NCBI GenBank assembly: GCA_903813345.2 | Contig: CAIIXF020000008.1 | Location: forward strand, 1,001,341-1,065,340 | Source of the DNA: Owenia fusiformis | Taxonomy: Eukaryota; Annelida; Polychaeta; Sabellida; Oweniidae | Direction of reading: 5' to 3' | DNA length: 64,000 nucleotides | In this document: positions 59,770 through 64,000 of the stretch, piece after piece | Layout: each line of letters starts with the position of its first letter | How positions within the stretch are numbered: the first letter of the stretch is position 1 | Notes under the pieces: model-generated | Seen by the model: only the letters and a program-made list of their open reading frames with translations | The model's database searches: none | Told to the model about the DNA's origin: nothing | Program-made: the position numbers and the translations under genes

Positions 59770-62700
59770 ATTGTGTGTTGTTTAGTTCTGCATGGAAATA
59801 GTCATATTATCGATGAACTATCGAGTAAATTAATACTAAAGGCCTTCAAGTAAGAAAATGTTTTGGAATTTCACCATTTTGAACTTAGAAGTGAATAATG
59901 TTCTGCCATCTGATTGATCAATGATCGGCAACGCGCCATCTATTATGATAAATAGTGAGTTACATGGAACTAGAGAGGTTGACAATTTCAAAATAAATGT
60001 CAATTTCCTTAATCGACCCGTTACAAAATACTGCTTCATACGTGCAGACATAAAGAATACAACGTTAATCACCCGTAGGAGCCGACAAATCTTCCAATAT
60101 GGTATGTATGAGACTGATTTTTAACTTTAAATTGATATTGAATTTTGAAAATTCAAATGATCCTGAATTCAATTTTGACCAATACTGGACAAGCCGGATG
60201 GTTAATAAGCTTTGAGTATTAGATTGAACTACTATACTGTGTGTTTAGATAATATTTAATAAAATGGTGGAGTGCTTATGTTTCTGCTCTGATTTCAGGA
60301 AAATTTAGACTCAATCACTTGTTTATTTACATTTTGAAGTCAACTAGATTTATATTAATGTGCCACGCCCACTTTCTCTTTGGAACTCAATATAAAATCT
60401 ATACAGATTTCTAGATCTGCAGTGAAGTCTGTGTTATTGACACGAAGATTATGATTTTCCTTCCCATGTCCATGTAGCTAGGATCATGTTCAAGTCAATC
60501 TGCATGTATAAAGCCGTAATCTGCATATGGCTCCTGATATGGCGAGGATCAGCTTGCTAGAATCATAGCTGACTATGTACTTTATATGCATATACTTAGA
60601 AAAATCATGGGTTTTCAATAGATTGAATGCCCAAATAGATTGATTGAAATAAGAACTGAAATTAGGACCCCCCCCCTTATGGTTCCCAAATCCCCCCCCC
60701 CCCCTGAATTATCACATGATCCACAAAGAAAAAATCTGTAAATATGTCAAAGAGAACAAATGAATGAAAAAATAATAAATTATATTTTGTGAATATTTTG
60801 AACCAAAAGTACTAAATTAAAATTACATTTATAAATAAAATCCAGGGATGTGTAAAATCAATAAATAAACAGAGATTGTAAGTCTTAGGGCAAAATTTTA
60901 ATTGAATTATATTATTGCATTTTAATTTTGCATGTATTACCTGAAGCGATTCACCTCTGAATTTTTACGAGAAATATTACATTTCTATTTGCTGTTTTGG
61001 TGTTCTTTTTCTTAAAAATCTGTCATTTCAGTCTTTCATTTATTCATTTCAACAAAATAAACATTACTTTCTTTTGTCTTATCACAAAGTCAGAAAATCA
61101 AATGAGATCATAGAAGCAAAATAAAGAACTGTTTCTAAACCTGTATTTTTGAAAACTTCTTCATACTTCAACAAACAACTCTCTGCAAGATTTTAAAAAT
61201 TGGGCCAATAAAATCTGTTTATGCAAAAACTATCAATTAACAAAGCATTTTCTTTTATCTATGAAAACCCCTCTAATTGTTTGATATATTAGCTGTAAGG
61301 AATATTAAAAGTTACAAAGTACTTTTTTATATTTATAGATGGTGCTGTCGTAACTAAAAAATAAACTGCTCTCTGTTTAGAAATAAATATATTCTCATTT
61401 GCATGCAGTCAGTAATTACAGGTCAGTGGAAAGTGCTCCAAATAAGGAAGTGTTCCATTAATAGACATATTCCGCATCACAAGTTTTACTGTAGTTCAAA
61501 CCTGATTATCTTTGATTGGCATAAACTAATATGTGTCTGTGTTCCATATGTCTAACCAGTCTGTTATTATAATTTTCCCAGTTATCACCAGATATCCTTT
61601 CGCTCTGCTAAAATAAACTCTGAAAGAGAATGAAAACATATAATTTCATCGAGTCTGAATTTAATTGATTTGGAAATTGGGACAAATCAGTTATTGCCAG
61701 TTATCCTTAAAACCAATTCATCAAACAAGTCAGAACTCTTTGACTCTTGGAATAAGAAAAAATAAGTGCAACAAGGAAAGGAATGCCATGAGCAAAAATG
61801 ATTGTAAAGCTGTGGCAGTTTTCAAAAGTTTGCCCTCTCCTACCCTCTACTATCATATGTTGCCTAGTACCATAACCTATTAGGGTGCTTTTCTGAAACC
61901 CATTAATTAATATTGAGACTTCCTGTATACCATGTGAAACCCCAAATACCATCACTATGACAGAACTATTATAATCCTAGATTATCACAGTCGTAACTGT
62001 GCCATAATTTGATTACATCAATGTGTAGAGTTGATTGCTATTTTTAATTAGCAAACATACCAACTGTATATATAAGAATTACAAATATTTACAAACTATA
62101 ATTTACTGGTATTTGAGATCCTATTATAATGCCATGTGTCTAAATATATAATTGCAAACTAATCAAAATAAGCGTTCGCTGAAAAGAATTGGATCTCCAC
62201 ATTCTGTTATTAGGAATCAATTTGAGTAAAATGCTCTTCTTGTATTTTGTCGTAAATTATTTTATGTTATTTCCCTTCTTGTCACTCTGTGCCTCATGAA
62301 AATCTTGATATTTGAAAGAGTGAAAGCCTTGTCATATCATGAAAATGAAAGATTTCAGTTGAATTTTTGACATTTCAGTGAAATTGATATTTCAGTGAAA
62401 ACGTTGATATTTCAGTGAAAAATTGATATATCAGTTAAATTATGAAATATTTTTGCTAATTTTGACGTTTCTAATTTGTCTAGATTGGAATGAATAAAAA
62501 TTTTACCAATAGAACTTAAACATGTCACAAATAAGTATTTAGCTTTGAAATCAAAGAAAGGAGTTGGGTAAACTAGCAACAGAGAGTGCCCCAATTGAAG
62601 TGTGAAAAAACTTTTTTTAAGAATAGGAGAAAAAAACATTAGAAATGCATAGATTGAAGTCTATATTTTTGGGTAGTATTTTTAAAAAAATTTAGAAAAA

Positions 62701-63147
62701 ATTGTTACGGTGTCTGGAGACCTTCAAAGAGGGTGGGGGCCAGAAGGAAAAAAATTCACATATTTTACAACCCTCTTGATGAATTCCAATTTACTCAGCT
62801 ATGAATGAATGTTTTTGATTTATCTGTCCAGGATTATGTAAATATATATTTATTTGATCCATACATACAATTGATTTAAACAATATGTACAGTTTAGAGG
62901 TAAGTAAAGCTTTGAAAGGACATTTCATGCTGAGTCTGGGTGACATTTTTATTCACTGGAGGTAGTAATCCTTTGAGTGTTTTCACATAGAGCATAACAA
63001 GTCTCCACTCTAATAAGTGCTTCTTTAGTTACATAAATGTTATATTGTTGCATACAAAGAATAATTTTGATGGAGACTTATTATGCTCGATGTGAATTTT
63101 AGAACTTTATAGAAAATTTTGCCTGCCATTTTTGTTGATTATTCAAA
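59770..63147. other. Upstream region of the kinesin gene, no gene found
   Basis: It should hold the kinesin promoter. No clear TATA box or RFX X-box was seen. C-tracts occur at about 60668-60704 and TTTCAGTGAAAA-type short repeats at 62345-62440. The short frames lack support. Confidence 0.4.
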
Positions 63148-63276
63148 ATGGCCAAATGCTATTCATGCTGCATATGTAGGAAGCAGGTAAATTCTCCTAG
63201 AAAACGGAGAAAGGTTACAGAAGATTTAGCTTCACAAGTCAAGACTATTGCAACTAATAATAGAAGTGATATTGAG
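63148..63276 (+). CDS. Candidate first coding exon, basic and cysteine-rich N-terminus
   Basis: The ATG at 63148 (context AAAATGG) opens 43 codons that end at an AG|GTAATA donor. The peptide begins MAKCYSCCICRKQ, with C-x2-C-C-x-C spacing, followed by a basic PRKRRK stretch that could be a nuclear localisation signal. A zinc-cluster start plus a basic segment suits a DNA-binding or transposase N-terminus, but I recognise no family. The remaining exons would lie to the right of the window. Confidence 0.4.
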
Positions 63277-63289
63277 GTAATATAAGCTT

Positions 63290-63870
63290 GATTTGGGAGG
63301 AGATTGTTGTGATATTAGGTTGATATCAGAACTTATATTTTTTGATATTGCTTATGTAATGGCAATATGTTGGTAATTGGGCAGATATAAAGTTAATATT
63401 GGATTGATATTTGTCAGAAATTGCTATCGAATTGGGCTTATATTTGGGTGATATTGCTATAATATTGGGCTAATATTTGGGTGATATTGGATTGATATTG
63501 GGCCAATATTTGCTTGATATTTGGGTGATATTGCTATCACATTGGGCCAATATTTGGGTGATATTGGATTGATATTAGGGTGATATCGCTATCATATTGG
63601 GTCCATTATTTGGCTCATGTTTGGCTGATATTGGATTTACAGTGGGATATTATTACAATCAGAATAATTGGGTGATATTTGGTAAATAAGAGGGGTGATA
63701 TTGGACTGTTACTTAAATAATATGAGGCCAATACTTGGGTTATTTTGGATTGATATAGAGTGACATTTGATTGACAATTGGTTGATGTTGCTATGATATT
63801 AGGACATTATCTGGGTCATATTTGGGCGATATTGAATTGGGTGATATTGCTATTGAATACATATATAGAG
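63290..63870. repeat. Degenerate TGATATTGG short-unit repeat
   Basis: Dozens of variants of TGATATTGG, GGGCTGATATTTGGG and CAATATTTGGGTGATATTGG, without a fixed period. It lies in the presumed intron after 63276. Confidence 0.8.
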
Positions 63871-64000
63871 ATTATATAATGGGAGGGATGGAATATGAAT
63901 TTTATCCTGAGGGAAAATATGATATTGGCAGAGGAAAATCATGAAATGTACATTCTGAATTTAAATGAATTAAAAATAATAAAGTATTTTCATTATTTTA

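Noticed and set aside
59957-59968. GTTACATGGAAC as an RFX X-box for the ciliary kinesin
   Set aside because: It breaks the RYYNYY..RRNRAC consensus at more than one position.

Overview
This window is AT-rich, intron-rich animal DNA. It holds a ten-exon kinesin gene of the KIF6 type, split secreted-protein genes, DNA transposons with terminal inverted repeats (TIRs), tRNA-derived sequences and many minisatellites. Nothing bacterial is present: there are no operons and no ribosome binding sites. The mix of sparse genes, abundant MITE-like elements and tandem arrays suggests an invertebrate, most likely a mollusc or other lophotrochozoan, but no feature fixes the species. Two runs of exactly 500 N (18501-19000 and 42982-43481) are assembly gaps.

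Layout. 1-2000: transposon relics and inverted repeats. 3781-9682 (minus): a secreted-protein gene whose signal-peptide exon (9631-9682) is separated from the next exon by a 3.6 kb intron. That intron carries a 33-bp minisatellite interrupted by a 2.3 kb TIR element. 11455-18500: a large DNA transposon with roughly 1 kb inverted arms around a frameshifted gene (minus) that joins a transposase-like region to a FEN1/XPG-like nuclease. 22438-24713: another TIR element with a second element nested in it. Its ends also occur at 100-501 and 36212-36570. 25620-28887: a hAT-like element with a 5-bp target duplication, containing a 2.1 kb Mutator-like element with a 9-bp target duplication. The inner element carries a cluster of near-identical palindromes. 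29971-30291: a small secreted cysteine-rich peptide.

31366-36210 holds three tandem arrays (about 70, 98 and 118 bp). 37133-38414 holds broken gag-like and DNA-polymerase-associated reading frames. 39403-40518 is a four-exon RING-finger gene broken, or mis-sequenced, at an A6 run. 45590-48821 holds two tandem intronless short-chain dehydrogenase/reductase (SDR) genes (minus). 50378-59769 (minus) is the KIF6-like motor domain in ten phase-consistent exons, residues 1-328. The final motor exon and the tail were not found. A candidate first exon on the plus strand lies at 63148-63276.

The protein genes do not form an obvious pathway. The most notable content is the nested transposon architecture, the palindrome cluster, the divergence of the SDR pair in its substrate loop, and a minisatellite that grew out of the SDR stop-codon region. 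All family assignments come from reading the sequence and from general knowledge. No database search was run.
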